From: Ecdyonurus torrentis
Lineage: Eukaryota > Arthropoda > Insecta > Ephemeroptera > Heptageniidae
Reading direction: 5' to 3'
Length of the DNA: 64,000 nt
Assembly (NCBI GenBank): GCA_949318235.1
Contig: OX439127.1
Span: forward strand, 12,949,355-13,013,354
Within the stretch, counting starts at the first letter, position 1; each line of letters starts with the position of its first letter. The position numbers and the translations under genes are program-made. The notes under the pieces are model-generated. The model was not told where the DNA came from. It saw nothing but the letters and a program-made list of their open reading frames with translations, and ran no database searches. Below, piece by piece: positions 14,095-53,158 of this stretch.

Positions 14095-15048
14095 TCCAGG
14101 GAGGAAGACACATATAATGAAACATTAAACTCGCGTGATATTGACATGTATGATACAGTTTTGGTTTCTAATCATAACTAAAACATTTTCATCGTGGAAA
14201 ACACAATAATTACCAATATATTTTATTTTTAATCATATTTTAATGGTATTTAAATATAGTGGCAATCGCCGCGATCCTACCATTTTCAAGAAATGCACTG
14301 GTAGGATGTACGTTCTATAATTTTTTTTTTTTTTTTGTAAGCTTAAGGAAATTATGTTAAGCAAAGTTTTTTTATAAAAAAATATCTTTGAAAAATTACC
14401 TATAGGAGCTAAGATTTAGACAGTTAATTAACCAAAACACTGTATTTCACCCTGTGATTGCGTTTTCATTGATATTCTCCCTTTGTCAAAGGCAATCAAA
14501 TGCGAAGTAAATTTTCCTATAAATGATTTTTTTCAAGCTTCATAATTATTATATCTTTGAGCAAGGCAAATTTTATTTTCGTTTAATGCACTTTCCTCTA
14601 TGGCATTATTAGCTTAAAAAATCCTATATATACATTTGCAGAAACATATTATTTCACATTTTATTGCCTTTTACAAAGGGTGAATATCATTGGAAACAGG
14701 CGATCACAGGCTGAAATACAGTGTCTGGTTATCTGTTCATTCAAATAAACTTTTAATAAAAATAATCAAATTTTTAATATAGTTTCCTAAAACTTAAAAA
14801 ATAAATGCATTTTTTATACAAATTTAGAACAGTTTTGTGAATTCTACCGATACTTTCATTCCAATAAAAATACCATTTAAAAATGTTTTGAAATAAAAAA
14901 GCTTACTAATTCTTGTGTTTTCCACGATGAAAATGTGTGTGTTTTTTTTTTGTTTTTTTTTAGTTATGATTAGAAACCAAAACTATACCATACATGTCAA
15001 TATCATCCGAGTTTGACGTTTCATTATATGTGTCTTCCTCCCAAACTC
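14095..15048. mobile_element. Large foldback element (about 950 bp)
   Basis: The two halves are imperfect inverted copies. gaggaagacacatataatga at 14,101 pairs with its complement near 15,040; ttttcatcgtggaaaacaca (14,189) pairs with tgtgttttccacgatgaaaa (14,914). An inner pair, cactgtatttcaccctgtga (14,440) with tcacaggctgaaatacagtg (14,704), is also present. The centre is near 14,570. No ORF. Lies about 180 bp upstream of the gene 1 5' region. Confidence 0.75.
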
Positions 15049-15229
15049 CACGACGATGCATGCTTATTGTGCTGAGAAAGTTTCATACTGAAAAATTTCA
15101 TGGATAAATAGGACTTGATTGCCCGATTATACCATTAATTTGTCAATTTTCAATTCCCAACTTTTTTTATTCTTATTCTTTTTTTTTTTTTTTTTTTTTT
15201 TTGTTATTATATATTATTATTATTCTTTT

Positions 15230-15717
15230 TTTTTTTTTTAGAATTATTTTTATTTTAAATTTGAGGCAAGGAGAGTTTTTAAAGTGAAGTGGAATAGTTT
15301 GTTGAGGGCTCGTGAAGTGGCACGGGGCAGACAGGGCATGGGGGGATGCAGGAAGACTAAAAAACTCAACTTCGCGGCTCGCGGCCGCCAGTGGCGGTAG
15401 AGTAGAAACAACGTGCGGTGGGGGAATTGGTAGTGCAGACTATGGCTAGCTTACGTAGAACGTACTAGGCCGCTCATTAGTTCACTGAAGCCCGAGCAAA
15501 GCACACCTCTTGGATAGGTGTAGTTTCATACAATCAGCTGCGAGCCCGGGAAAGTTTTTGAACTCATTGTGTTTGTCAAAAGTTTTCATTAGTTGCTCAT
15601 TTAGTTTTTTGTCTGTAATCACAAATAAAAACATTGCCACGTGGTTGTGGTTGATTCACGTTTTGTGGTTCAGGATCAAATACTTTTAACCTTAAGTGGT
15701 ATCGTATCTCGTACGGA
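15230..15717 (+). promoter_or_regulatory. Gene 1 putative promoter and 5' UTR region
   Basis: This island is clearly richer in G+C than its surroundings, with several CpGs (ggctcgcggccgccagtggcgg near 15,377-15,398). It sits directly upstream of coding exon 1, right after a poly-T rich stretch. No convincing TATA box is placed well. The transcription start cannot be fixed from sequence, and there may be an upstream non-coding exon. Confidence 0.4.
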
Positions 15718-40344
<24,627 letters not shown>

Positions 40345-40600
40345 ATAAAACGTTCCTTCTAATTGTTACCTGGAATATTTTACAACCAAAATCATTATAA
40401 TGCCTGACTGATTAATATGCTGGCCAATTTGTTAACTAAAATGTAGTTGTTTTATTATTATTATTTACAGCATATTTTTATTTAGGCTAAATTCTGAAAG
40501 GTTGTCGCGAGCTTTCAATTACCTCCAACACATGTAGTATTATTTGTCTACTAATAGTATCCAGCTCAAACTTATTAATATTAAATACAATAAATACTAG
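40345..40600 (+). promoter_or_regulatory. Gene 1 3' UTR with candidate poly(A) signals
   Basis: An AATAAA overlaps the last base of the stop codon (40344-40349), too close to be the likely site. A second AATAAA at 40589-40594 is a better candidate. Further A/T-rich signals follow downstream, so the true end is uncertain. Confidence 0.4.
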
Positions 40601-40731
40601 ATTTACATATTTATTATTCAGTCTAATTTAATTTGAGTTTCTTTTTTGTTTTCTTCAAAATGATTTATTTGTATACGAAAAGACTTGTATGCTGGGTAGG
40701 TGGGAGCAGCAATATTATATATATATATATT

Positions 40732-40732
<1 letters not shown>

Positions 40733-40816
<84 letters not shown>

Positions 40817-40838
40817 TATATGTGTGTGTGTGTGTGTG
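40733..40838. repeat. Compound (CA)n-(TA)n-(TG)n microsatellite
   Basis: (CA)n, (TA)n, then (TG)n, forming a symmetric inverted arrangement just past gene 1. Confidence 0.95.
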
Positions 40839-41471
40839 TATAATTATTTTATTTTAAAATAGCTTCGTAAATCTAGTAATATAAATATCACCCATAGAAA
40901 TCTTAGAGTAACAATATGGTGCTGTACGCAGATGAAATTTTATAATATAAAATGAAATAATAGTTTGGGCTGGTTATACATATTTAAGACATATAAATTA
41001 TTAATTAATTAAGTAATTATTAATTGAAGTTAGATATTAACTATTATTAATACTATAATATTTTTAACCCCTAAAACTGATATGTGTTTTTGTTATATAT
41101 TATGTTTTTTTGTATATCTATAAATGTACCACATTTTAGAGTATATATAATATTATACAGAATAGATTACTGTTTAATGTAATAATTTTAATAATGTTAC
41201 TTTTAATTTTTTTTTATTTGGGGAATTTACATTGATTACACCTTTGATTGGTGTTATATAAATAGATATTTAGTAATTTTGAGTGCTCATTTATGATGGT
41301 TCATACATTTATACCATTTACAAAATTAGTGTTATAATAGTTTTTTTTTTAATTAAATGTGCAAAGAAAAAGGAATATTCAGGAGCAGCTTTTTACCAAG
41401 TTTGTAATGAAACAATTTCAAACATACATTTTACTTTCACCAATGCCAATGTCTAGAAACCAGTATTGAGG

Positions 41472-41504
<33 letters not shown>

Positions 41505-42937
41505 GCGCGCGCTAACTACTACATTTTATTATTACGCTCTAATGTTAGAGGCCTCATGGCAGTGTCAGAAACCGAGAAAATTCTATGTCAAATTAATTTA
41601 TATTTTATCTTTTCAAAGCATTCAATTTTTTACTCAGTTATTATTACTAGCGAGATTGTATTAAAAAATTGTTTTTAAAATTGTTGGGGGAAAAATTGTA
41701 GAAATTTAATTGTTTTACTAAAAGTTTATTATGTTATTTTGTCAAGAGTTTCATTTTTGGTTACACAATTATAATTGTCATAAGATTTTCCTGAAAACCC
41801 CCTTATTTTTATAAATTGTTACAAAAAAAAGTAATATCGTTTAAAAAAGTTTTAATAAATTTCTTTTCGGCTTTGGATTTTGGCATATATCCACTGAACC
41901 TTAAAAAATTGATGATTTATTTTTTATTTGAGGTTTCTATTTGGATTTACTGAAGACTAATAGTAATATGTTAAAAAAATCGTCAGAAAATTTGAATTCA
42001 ATAACTTGTTTTGTTTTAACATTTTTTTAAATTTTATTATTATTACCTTCATTTTAAATCAACGTATTTTTTTAATGTTTTATTTGTCTTACATCTTCCC
42101 TCCATGTATTATTTAAAAAATGTTGATTTTATTTTAGATTGAATTTATTTACGGAGCTAGCAAGCTAGTACAAATGATAAATTATAACGTATACGTTTAA
42201 TAAAAAATGACAGGGAAATGATATAATTTTTTTAAAATCAATTTATATAATTTCATTTTCTTTTACTTTTTTTTATACATTTGATTTTAAAATTATTATT
42301 TTAATTAAATCATTAGGCATATTATTGTTATGTTATTGAGTAGGATATGTTATATAATTTTAATAATACAAAATAAGTGTTGCGTAATATTGCATATCAT
42401 GAACCATGAATGCTATCATTATGTGAATATTATTTTAACGGAATGAAAAGCTGATTCATTTTTCTTTTGAACTAGAAATTTGTGGTGTAAAGGTGCTTTC
42501 ACAATGAATGTAAGAGATTTTTTTTATATACCATTGTGAAAACTACTTAAAAATTACCTACCCCCAGTATGAGTATAATATATAAACGCGTATGTCAAAC
42601 ATTTCCAACTTCACATATCCTCATGATTTATAAGCACCTGAGCTTTTTACTCCTGAGGACATGAAATTGCCACCTAACCTCAGACAATTTTATAGAGTCG
42701 CCATTGTAAAATAAATTCAGAATTTCACATATAATGTATAGAGGGCGTATAGCAATGTTGATGTTGAACATCCTTATAATTTATATCCTTAAATAAAATA
42801 TATTAGACACTCTGAACTAAACACTTTTTAACTATAGGAGGATGGTGAATTGAAAGTGTGAAAAAGTTGTATAATGATCTGTAGTTCTTAATTATTATGC
42901 GTTAATGTGTTTCAAATTAATATACATCAAATAGAAT

Positions 42938-42968
<31 letters not shown>

Positions 42969-44588
42969 AATTTTTATCAACATGAATAAAACTCATGTTT
43001 TATCTCAATAAATGTATTATTAATAATATTATTTGAAATTCATATATAAAACCAAAATTAAAATAACAATAATATATAACATAAACAATAATAGTAATAT
43101 AATATAAAATAAGAGTCACATTAATGCAAATATCTCAATTCTGTGATGCTTGTATATAAAAGTTTTGTGTATTAAAGTTATAATATATATATATAGCCAT
43201 AGTAAAATTATTATGTTATATTATTATATAATATTCACTTATCCCTATATTGTATAAAGATAAAAGATTTTGTTATTAAATAAAGCATATTATTTGCAAA
43301 AAGATGTTTTAGTTTTATTTGAGTTACTTTATAGCTGTTCGTAAAGTATAACACCTATATCCTATGTCCTATATAAGAGAGCTCCCTTTTAAGTCTCGAT
43401 CGCTGTTTAAATCCATCCTTAAGCTATGTTAATTATTATCGGGAGCAATATAATGCAATAAATTTGACTGCTTGAAAACTGAAAGATTTTTAATAAAAAT
43501 GGCTTACAATTAAATATATTACACCATGTGAACAGGCCCTATTACAATTTTTTATTGTCTGAATTTAAGTAGCATTTAAATACAAATAAATTAATTGTTT
43601 TGTACAATTTAAAAAATGTTAATTAATAACATAACATCATTAAAATTGCAAAAGACATGTTAATAAGAAGGAATTAGAATAAAGTGCAATGATTTTTAAA
43701 ATGGATTGCATATGCAATTAAATTATTTGCACAGATATTCAGTGATATATTATGCACTAAAAATATATAATTTTGTGTTTAAGCCTTCAGCCTGAATCTT
43801 TCAAACCTATATATAGTTTTAAGCCGGATCAGAAAGGATATCCAATTACAAAAATGGTTTTAATTTCAATCTCGACTCCTACATTCAAAAGCAGTAATAC
43901 ATGCAAGATTATGTATGTACATTTGTTTATGTTAAACTGGGATTACGTCAAATTAGATAATATAAATGAAATTTACAAACTAAATAAACTAATAAATCAG
44001 CAGCTTGCAGATTAGCACCTTTTTTTTTAAAAACATGTATTTAATAAAACTCACTCGCAGATACACACACACATTTTTTTTTTTTTTTAAAGAAGTAAAT
44101 GAATTTATGATTATTATTTCTCGAAAAATATCGGAATATGAGTTTTTCTAAGCTGAAATTATACTATAATATATAGTATATAATATATTTTGTGCATATT
44201 ATAATATATTATATGCCAATTTAAAAAATAATCGTAGTAAAAAGGTATATACTTGCTTATGATTTCCGCGGCTTCCTTTCCTCTATAATATTATATTTTT
44301 TTATACTATAGACCGGTTGCATTCATATTTAAGAGCCGCCATTTTGTTGGTCAGGAATACATAGGCCAGCATAGGAAAAAAGTCATTTTTATATTTTTAA
44401 TAGCAAAAGAAGCTTCAAAGCTCAATCAAAGCCTTATTTCTAGCTCCTAATAAGCTCGAAGAAGATGAGCAAAATTCGTTCAGTTGAAATAAACTTTTTT
44501 ATGTGAAAAATTAGGAGAAATGATGTTCTCCTATCCTGGGCAATGCATTGGACACCACAAACATGGCGACAAATCGCAATGATGTGCA

Positions 44589-44712
<124 letters not shown>

Positions 44713-45104
44713 GTATGGAGCAATTGTTAAATCCCGCAACAAATTTGATTGAATGAAACTGTAATAATTTTTTGAAATGAAGAAACTGCGTGCTTTTAAT
44801 AAAAAATATTGCACCGTGTGCACAGGACTTATAGGTATTAAAGTATTTTATATATATTGAGACAAATTGTTGTCTTACCTTCTTGAAACCACTGGGCTAT
44901 ACCAAAAGGCATCCTTAGTATATAGCCCTTGAATGCCTTGACGATGCACTCGTTGATTAACATATTGAAAACACGTCACTGATATCATAATACTACTATA
45001 CACGTTAAAACAATCAATTCAAGTTTTTAAGAGGAGTAGAGCAATAAAAACATTTTTTTTTTTAGTTCTCGAAAACGTTAACGTTTTTGCAATTTTTAAT
45101 TTGA

Positions 45105-45290
45105 CATATTGATGTTATAGCATAATTATCATAACTTGACTGAACTGTCCTATATTGCATGATAGCTGATGTCAACTGTTTGAAAAACTGATATTATAGC
45201 TGATGTTAACTAATCTAAACTGACCTGAACTGCGTCCTATGTTACATTTTGCATGGTAGCTGATGTTAACTGCAATGATTGAAAAACAGA
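45105..45290. repeat. Degenerate tandem repeat
   Basis: Two to three imperfect units of roughly 65-85 bp sharing atagctgatgttaact, gaaaaactgat and ctaaactgacctgaactg. Confidence 0.5.
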
Positions 45291-45859
45291 TCTAAACTCT
45301 GACCTAGCTGGGATATTTCTTCGTCGTAGGAATATAATGATCATTACTTTTGTCCAAATTTTTATTTAAAAGAATAAGGATTATACAAATTTAATATTTT
45401 AATCTTGTTTCTTCGGACTGTGCAACTTAAATATTTGTATTATATTATAATTCTTGCAATACAATAATAATAATAAAAATGTTTGCAGTTATATACTGCG
45501 GTCAGGGTCAGAATTACTGTCAAGGTCAAGAGAATTGCACATATAATATATTTATATATATATTTTATTGACGTATCGCATATCTTTTATATTAAATTAA
45601 TATCCCTCTCTGTGACCTCATCTCACAAAATGCCAAAAACGTTAGCCCACGAAAGGAAATTTTAAGATCATTATTTGACATATATACTCTTTTTCCCGGC
45701 AAAGCCACCTGTAATTGGTTAGCGCAATCCACCAGTAAGTTCCATTATACTATACTATATAACACACTTTTTTGTGTGTGCCATATATATAGCATTATAT
45801 ATATTATATGTATATATATATAATTAACGATGACAGAGTATAATAATATAAATTTTATT

Positions 45860-46150
45860 TATTGCAGCAATAAATATCAGTAAATGATAGAAGTATATAC
45901 TAGATCAGTTTCAATTCAACTATAGTTTTTTGTTATGTATTGCAATAACTTTTAGTATAAATAATAGTTCCTATCAGTTAATAATATTTAAATATAAAAT
46001 ATTTTATGCATTGCTGTAAACTTTCAGCAAATAACAGTTCCTAGCAGAATTGCGATAAAAAAAAAAAAAAAAAAAAAAAAAAAACACGTATATTATTTTA
46101 TGCATTTGCAGTAACTAACAGTAAATAACAGTTGATATATCTGTTAATCA
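45860..46150. repeat. Degenerate tandem repeat
   Basis: Repeated aataacagttcctagcag / attttatgcattgc blocks at roughly 110-bp spacing, interrupted by a 37-nt A tract (46,048-46,084). Confidence 0.45.
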
Positions 46151-46167
46151 TCAGTTACTATATCATT

Positions 46168-46350
46168 ATAGAGACCAGATTTTTTTGGGTTAAAATTACA
46201 ATAACGACTGCAACTTTCATAGTTAGGCTTTTTGCTTCACAATCTACTGTGTGTTTATAAAAAATTGGTACTTCAATGCTAGAAGTTTAGAAATAATAAC
46301 TTACTATTTTTGCAGGCGCAGCCACCATTTTCACCTAAACAGGTCTCCTA
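46168..46350. mobile_element. MITE family K, copy 2 (internal deletion)
   Basis: Same layout and core as the copy at 26,725, in the same orientation, including tttttgcttcacaatctact. About 40 bp are missing from the middle. Ends gagaccaga and aggtctcc. Lies in the intergenic region. Confidence 0.65.
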
Positions 46351-46814
46351 ATCATTACTATTAGTAATATACATTACTATGCTGTTCTAAAATGTATAAT
46401 ACAATTCTCAATAACATGTATCAATGTTAATATATATTCTCAAACTATTATTATTTCTTTTTATACTAACAAAAATATCAAGTGTATTATAATGTACTCA
46501 ATTATTTAAAAATTTAAGTAAAAGGAAACTTAAATTAAAATTCTAGTAACTAAATTATCAAATTATAATTAAAAATTATCAAAAAAATTATTAATATATA
46601 TAATTTTCGCGTTATATGTTGATGCTGTATATTATATAATGACAAAAATTGTAACTGATATTGTACTGTTAGTTGGGTTAAATTGCGAGGTTGTACGCTT
46701 ATTTCGCCCAATGAAACCCCGTTAATTATTATTATTAAAATAATTAAGTGATAACAGTTATAATTTAACAGTAGAAATAAATTAATATCACTTAAATTCA
46801 GCAGCTACTGTCTG

Positions 46815-46855
<41 letters not shown>

Positions 46856-47284
46856 TATAGCATATCAGTTTCACTGACAGTGAAGTGAAAATCACTTAGC
46901 ATCAGTAAAAAGATATGTAAAAACGTTTAAGTTTGAAACATTAACCGCACCTTAAATAAGTTTATAATCAAAGTTAATTTCACTAGAACATTAATCATAT
47001 ATAGGTTACGTAATAAGCAAATCATGACTGCAGTCAGTCAGTAATAGCTTCAGTTAAGAGTAATCTATAGTTATATAACTTCTGCATGTAAAGCTAATCT
47101 AAAGCTGTTCTTTGTCTGCAGTTAAAAAATTTACCGACGTGAACAGATTTTTTCGCGTGGATATATAAATTATTACTTGCTTGCCATTAGAGTATAGAGT
47201 CTCCTAGTTCCAAAATCCGCTTCTTCTATTTTCAATAAAGGTGATTTTCTTATCACTATCAGGTATGATTTCACCTCTTTGTTG

Positions 47285-47315
<31 letters not shown>

Positions 47316-47352
47316 GTTTTGAAACTATAATTATAGTAGACATATAAATATG

Positions 47353-47540
<188 letters not shown>

Positions 47541-47929
47541 CTGGTTTTCAAAGTGACACCTGTTCGACTTTTCTTTTAATGTCAACTGCCCAAATTTTGC
47601 TTTAGAACTATATATTGAAACACCCTATGTATACCTGTCTTGTACAATGTATACATCTACATAATATAGTTTACACATATATACATATATATATATTATA
47701 TATATATACACACACACGTTATAATAAACAGAAAAAGCTAATAAGATTTTTGTGTACAATACTTTTGTCGTATACTCGTATATATAATAATTATATAACA
47801 ATGACTACTAACAATTACTAACATTAGTCACTAGAGGACACTCTCACGTACTTGGAATATTAAGGTCGGATTTGTGTCTAAAAAAATTAACCAAATTGTA
47901 GAAATGATGGCACAAAACTTTCGTCATTG

Positions 47930-48277
47930 CTATGGTTATTCACTGTGCAACGTTTGAATAAATTGACCACTAACGAGTTCATTACGAATTAGTTCATCAT
48001 ATTTCAAATTGGCGCTGTAGTATAGACACTGGCTTGATGCTTGATAGTTAAAAAAAACACTACTGATACTACAACTACAGTAACTACTGCCACAAAAGCA
48101 CAAGAGCTTTCGAATTTTGTCGTCGCAGAGGTTCAGTCGTTGTAGTATTTGCAGCGCAGGATTGCATTGCACGAGAGATCCTCTGTCAGACAGTTTAGCG
48201 GCGCTTGCGGCGCTTCAAAAGCCTGTGGGCTGCCTGGTTATCTGTAGACTAGGACTTATATTTTCTTAGTAACAAAT
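47930..48277 (+). promoter_or_regulatory. CARM1 putative promoter and 5' UTR region
   Basis: This stretch before the CARM1 start codon is less AT-rich than the flanking kilobases and has a CpG-containing segment (tagcggcgcttgcggcgctt, 48197-48216). No TATA box is convincing. The start site and any upstream non-coding exon are not determined. Confidence 0.35.
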
Positions 48278-48410
48278 ATGGCAACGGTCTTGAGAGCCGT
48301 GGTCATACAACAAGTGGGAATATCGGGTGATATAGTTCGAAAGTTTGATTTTGCAACTAATTTGTCTGTTGAATATGATCCACAAGGTCTCAGCATCAAA
48401 GCTTTTCAAG
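48278..48410 (+). CDS. CARM1: CARM1 exon 1
   Basis: The start ATG lies in acaaatATGgc (A at -3, G at +4). It encodes residues 1-44 ([18 protein letters not shown]...), the first strands of the PH-like domain. The donor is CAAG|GTAAAA, phase 1. The protein starts about 28 residues later than the human one, which lacks only the poorly conserved N-terminal extension. Confidence 0.88.
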
Positions 48411-51400
48411 GTAAAACATGGTATTGTCTTCAATTTATAGTTGTTCGGCATTTCACTTTGATATGCATATTTCTGGTTATACACTAATTAAAATTTTTAT
48501 TTAACTGGACCTTTTGTGAAAATAATTTTTATAGCATTAACTTAAATTTGTTTATTTGCAGAATATAAGGGAGCTTAGATACATGCATACATATTTTGCA
48601 ATAACCCCGAACCCAGTTTTGTTTACTTGTAACATACATAAAGCTAAAGAGCTGCGTGCACGAGGGACGCGCTGCAAGAGCTGCATGCATAAGCTGCTAA
48701 AGTGCAATGCATGACCCGGCCAATGTGCATCAATTTGCCCAGCAGAATCTTAGATAATGTAAACTTAATCGTTAACATATATATACAATAACTGAACAGC
48801 CATAATACACATTTCTTTAATAAAAATGGGTCATTAAGTATAATACTAAATTAACCGGGGATTAAATTAATCATGTGGCGAGAATAAATGCAAATGAAAG
48901 TATGCAAATGTAAAAATTTATTAGAAATACATAATGTACATACGCATAATATGAGCATATAAATCATGACGGTACTGGTATGCAATAATTTGCAATCGGG
49001 AATTCTGCATAGTATATTGTATATGTACATATATTTAGGAACAGTACTTTTTTCACGCCTGAGTTTCAGTACATATATATGTGTACATCGTGTATACAGG
49101 CACTCAGGCAAAAATTGTGCGCGCCAGAAGTTTTAATGATCTAATATGTTTCAGTAAAAATTTACTTTATTATTTAAGTAATCAAATATGATAGTTACAT
49201 GCATCTCTATGGCTTATTATTAAATTATTTCATTTAGTTAGAACATTTCCTTTTATTTTGTTTCTTGAATTAAAAATAATAATACATAGTAATAAAAATA
49301 AATAAAAAATCTTCTATAGATGGTAATACAAAGTATTATTGAATATGCATACATTTATATTCAACGTTGAGTGGTACAAAATTAAGTTAAAATAATTAAA
49401 TGCTTTGAATTCATGAATTGCATTGTTTACATTATTTAGTATCAGGAAGACAATCCGACAACTTGTTATGAATTTGTGCGCGCACACATAGCCTATAAAA
49501 GCCCACATTTAAATGCTTGTGTTAGAGTACGATGTTGTACTGAAATGAAATGAATAACTTGCACTTTTAGTGTTGCAATTAAGTCTATAGTTGTTCAATT
49601 TTTTTTATCTCCCTGCGGTACAGTATAAGAAAAAAATAAAGAGAGAAAGAAAGCCACTTCATTCCCCACATACTCCTTAATGATGAATACTCGTATATTT
49701 CTTATTTTTTTAACCTGGGTACAACGTGCACATTACAGTCCTCCTCCCCCCCCCCCCCCTTAATAAATACTGTATATAATTTATAATGCTGTATACTGTA
49801 ATATACATATCTGGTATGTATGTTGATAATTCTCCATTTGGTAAATGAGTATGCCAGATTTATAATTTCTTGACTTTGTTAGTTCATATTACAGTACTAT
49901 TTATCTCACAATGTATTCTGCTATACTGGTATAAAATACAGATACAGTATGGCTATTAACTAATATAAAGCCACTATAACATGTGTAGGTAACATCTGCA
50001 AAATTAAGAGAATTCAGTTCCGATACTAATATACTGCAGCAATATCTATGTTAGCTGTGTTTGAGCAATAAAATGTTACACAAATATTGGGGTTGCATAA
50101 TAAATTTGCATGATTTTTATTCCTGTGTGTGCCAATGTACAAAATAAAACACCTGAAGTATAATTATTGACTAAAGAAATAGTGGAATTGTTCTTTTATT
50201 TATTTATTTTTGTATTTCAAGTGTAATTTTGAACAACGTCGGTGTAACTAAAATGTATCTAACCAACACTGACATTACCTTCGTGAAGGCCCATTATGTA
50301 GAACAAAAACATGTTCCATTGATTATGCACTGGTGCTCCTCTTCATTAGTTATACTTTGGTATACCTGAGGGACCAAAGAAGTCAAAATTCAAAATATAT
50401 TTATTCATCTGTTGCTCCTAAAATGATATCCAGATAATGTTTCAGCAAGTTCTTGTCAATACCATACAACGTAAGATAATGAGAAATGATATAGGCAAAC
50501 TAACAAACAAGGGGGAAGAAATGCTCAAATTATAGTCCTAAATTGCATGCATAATTATATAATTATTAATTAATTTACTTGCAATCTCTAAACAGAAGGT
50601 ACAATGTACATGCATTAATATTATAATAAAAGTTAATAAATAAATGTAGCAATAAAATAGAGCCGTAGACTCGCTCAAGGCTCGAGGCCAAGACTTTGTC
50701 TTATACAAGTAAAACATTACAAATTATATGATTAAATATTATGTGAGTTATTTATGGTATCATATTGTCATCAAAATATTCATCCATTGAATAATGTTGC
50801 CTACTTTACTAAAAGTACTTCTTGTTAATTACAAATATAAAGTGATTGAGGCTCCTTCCCTCCAGTAGTGCTCCCACGCTCTCCAACTCGGTCCCTCTCA
50901 CATGCAAGATGTCTATGTTGGTAACAGCTCAATCTCCCATTCCATAAGTTTTCATATCTGTCTGTGCTTTTCTATGAAAATTTTAATCAGTTAAGTACAG
51001 TACATTATCAAAGGAGGTTTTTACTTAATTATCAAAATAAAATAGTATTGTAACTTATTATGGGGTTTGCTGGTTTTCACTATTATTTCCTGATCCTTAT
51101 AAATGTACAGCTCTGGCCAAAAGTTCCCGAACGGGGCAGCGGCGGCCGCTGCGTTTTCTCATAAAGATAACATAGTGTGGTTGCAGGTTGCCTATGCAAA
51201 TCGTTCGGGAACTTTTGGCCAGAGCTGTACAGTGTACTACCAGAATGTTTTTTTCCCTTTAATTTATCTAAAAATGTATCTAATTTGATTGTTTTGTTTT
51301 GGTTGTAGATGAATTAAATGACCAGGTTTGGCTATTGGAATTCCCTGTCTCTAGAACCACAGAATGCTGTCGCATGGGCAACAGAGGCTATGTCTTCCGA

Positions 51401-51807
51401 CTGGACAAAGAAACTTTATTATTTATATTCAAGGACGAAAAAGGTAAAAAAATAAATAACATGCAAAGGTTTGATATGAGACCTGGGGGCTGATTCTGTA
51501 ACTTCATAACGAACGAAATTATTCGATATCTTATGTAAAATTGTTTGTTGCAACAAAGCGAAAAAGTTACAGAATCAGCCCCCTGGCCTAGCTTTGCTTG
51601 TTTTTTTTTTGTTGTTTGGTGTCAGTTGCTGTTGAATGTGCATGATATAAGAAAGTGGAGTAGCTTGAGTCCGATAGTTGTAGTCTAGAGCCCACAGTGC
51701 TAGGAATATACAATGGCCTTAACAAATGAGGGCTGAGAGAAACCAAGCCCACATTAAAAATAAAATATAAACAACTCTCATATTCAAAGGTCATAATACA
51801 GTAGGGC

Positions 51808-51838
<31 letters not shown>

Positions 51839-53126
51839 AAAAAAAAAAAAAAAAAAATAATAATAATAATAATAGGCCTAATAATAATAATAATGGTTTC
51901 AAGTACAGTAATGACTTCTTAGCAACTATGAAAGCCAAAACATTTGTGTGTAGAATTTACATGCACACACACTCGGACACATACATATAGTTATTGGTAC
52001 AGTAAAGGCGTAGAACACCTTGAACAAAAAAACTTGTCAAATATCCTAAAATACCTTAATATCAACATTAATATGGCCGGAGTCATTGATTTTTAATTTA
52101 TTTTCCATTCATGAAATGGCAGATGCGGATTTATGATGTCACAGCTCGCTTGTTTCCTCGGGCTTGGACCTGTAAGCGGTGACGTCATTAAACCGCATCT
52201 GTCATTTTGTGAATGTAAAATAAATTAGAAATCAATGACTCAGGCCAAATCAACATTGGTATTTCGGTATGTTGGGATATTAGACAAAACTTTTGTTTAA
52301 AGTGTTCTACGCTTTTAATACAAAAAACAACAACAAAAACAAGTAGTTGTTTATTCCTGTGGTATTTTGTGCTGGCACTAAATTAACAAACAATGTTGCA
52401 GATGCCTCAGACTTCCATGCAAGCATCCACCGTGTCAAATCTGGAAAAGGAACTTCGGTTTTTTCAGAAAGAACGGATGATTCGTCAGCCTCGCAGTATT
52501 TTCAAGTGAGTTTATTTCTACAGTTTTAAAATAAAATTTTCTAATTTAAAAATTACTCTTGATCCAAAAAATATTGTTGCCTGCATTGCATTTTAAGAAT
52601 AATAATAATAATTATAAAGTCTTCAAGAACAATGTTTTTAAAAAGTTTTATTTTTAAGTTACTAATTTAATTTAAAGGCGTAGAACACCTTGAACAAAAA
52701 AGTTGCGTAATATCCTAACAAACCTGAAAATCAACGTTGTTTTGGCCGGAGTCATTGATTTCTAATTCATTTTCCATTCACAAAATGCCATTGCCGGTCA
52801 CTGACGTCACAGCTCGCGTGGTCCACGCGCAAGTAAACCGGGTGAATTGTGACGTCAGTGACCGGCAGTGGCATTTTGTGAATGGAAAATAAATTAGAAA
52901 TCAATGACTCCGGCCAAATCAACGTTGATATTCAGGTTTGTTATGATATTACGCAACTTTTTCGTTCAAGGTGTTCTACGCCTTTAAGAGTTTCTACTAA
53001 AATTTGAATTTTCACATTTACAATATTTGCAGTCTTTGCACATATTTGACATAACTAAACATTTATAAAAAGTACATCCTTGGTTACTTCTATATTTGGG
53101 ATCCACTCATATGAAACTAAAAATGT

Positions 53127-53158
<32 letters not shown>

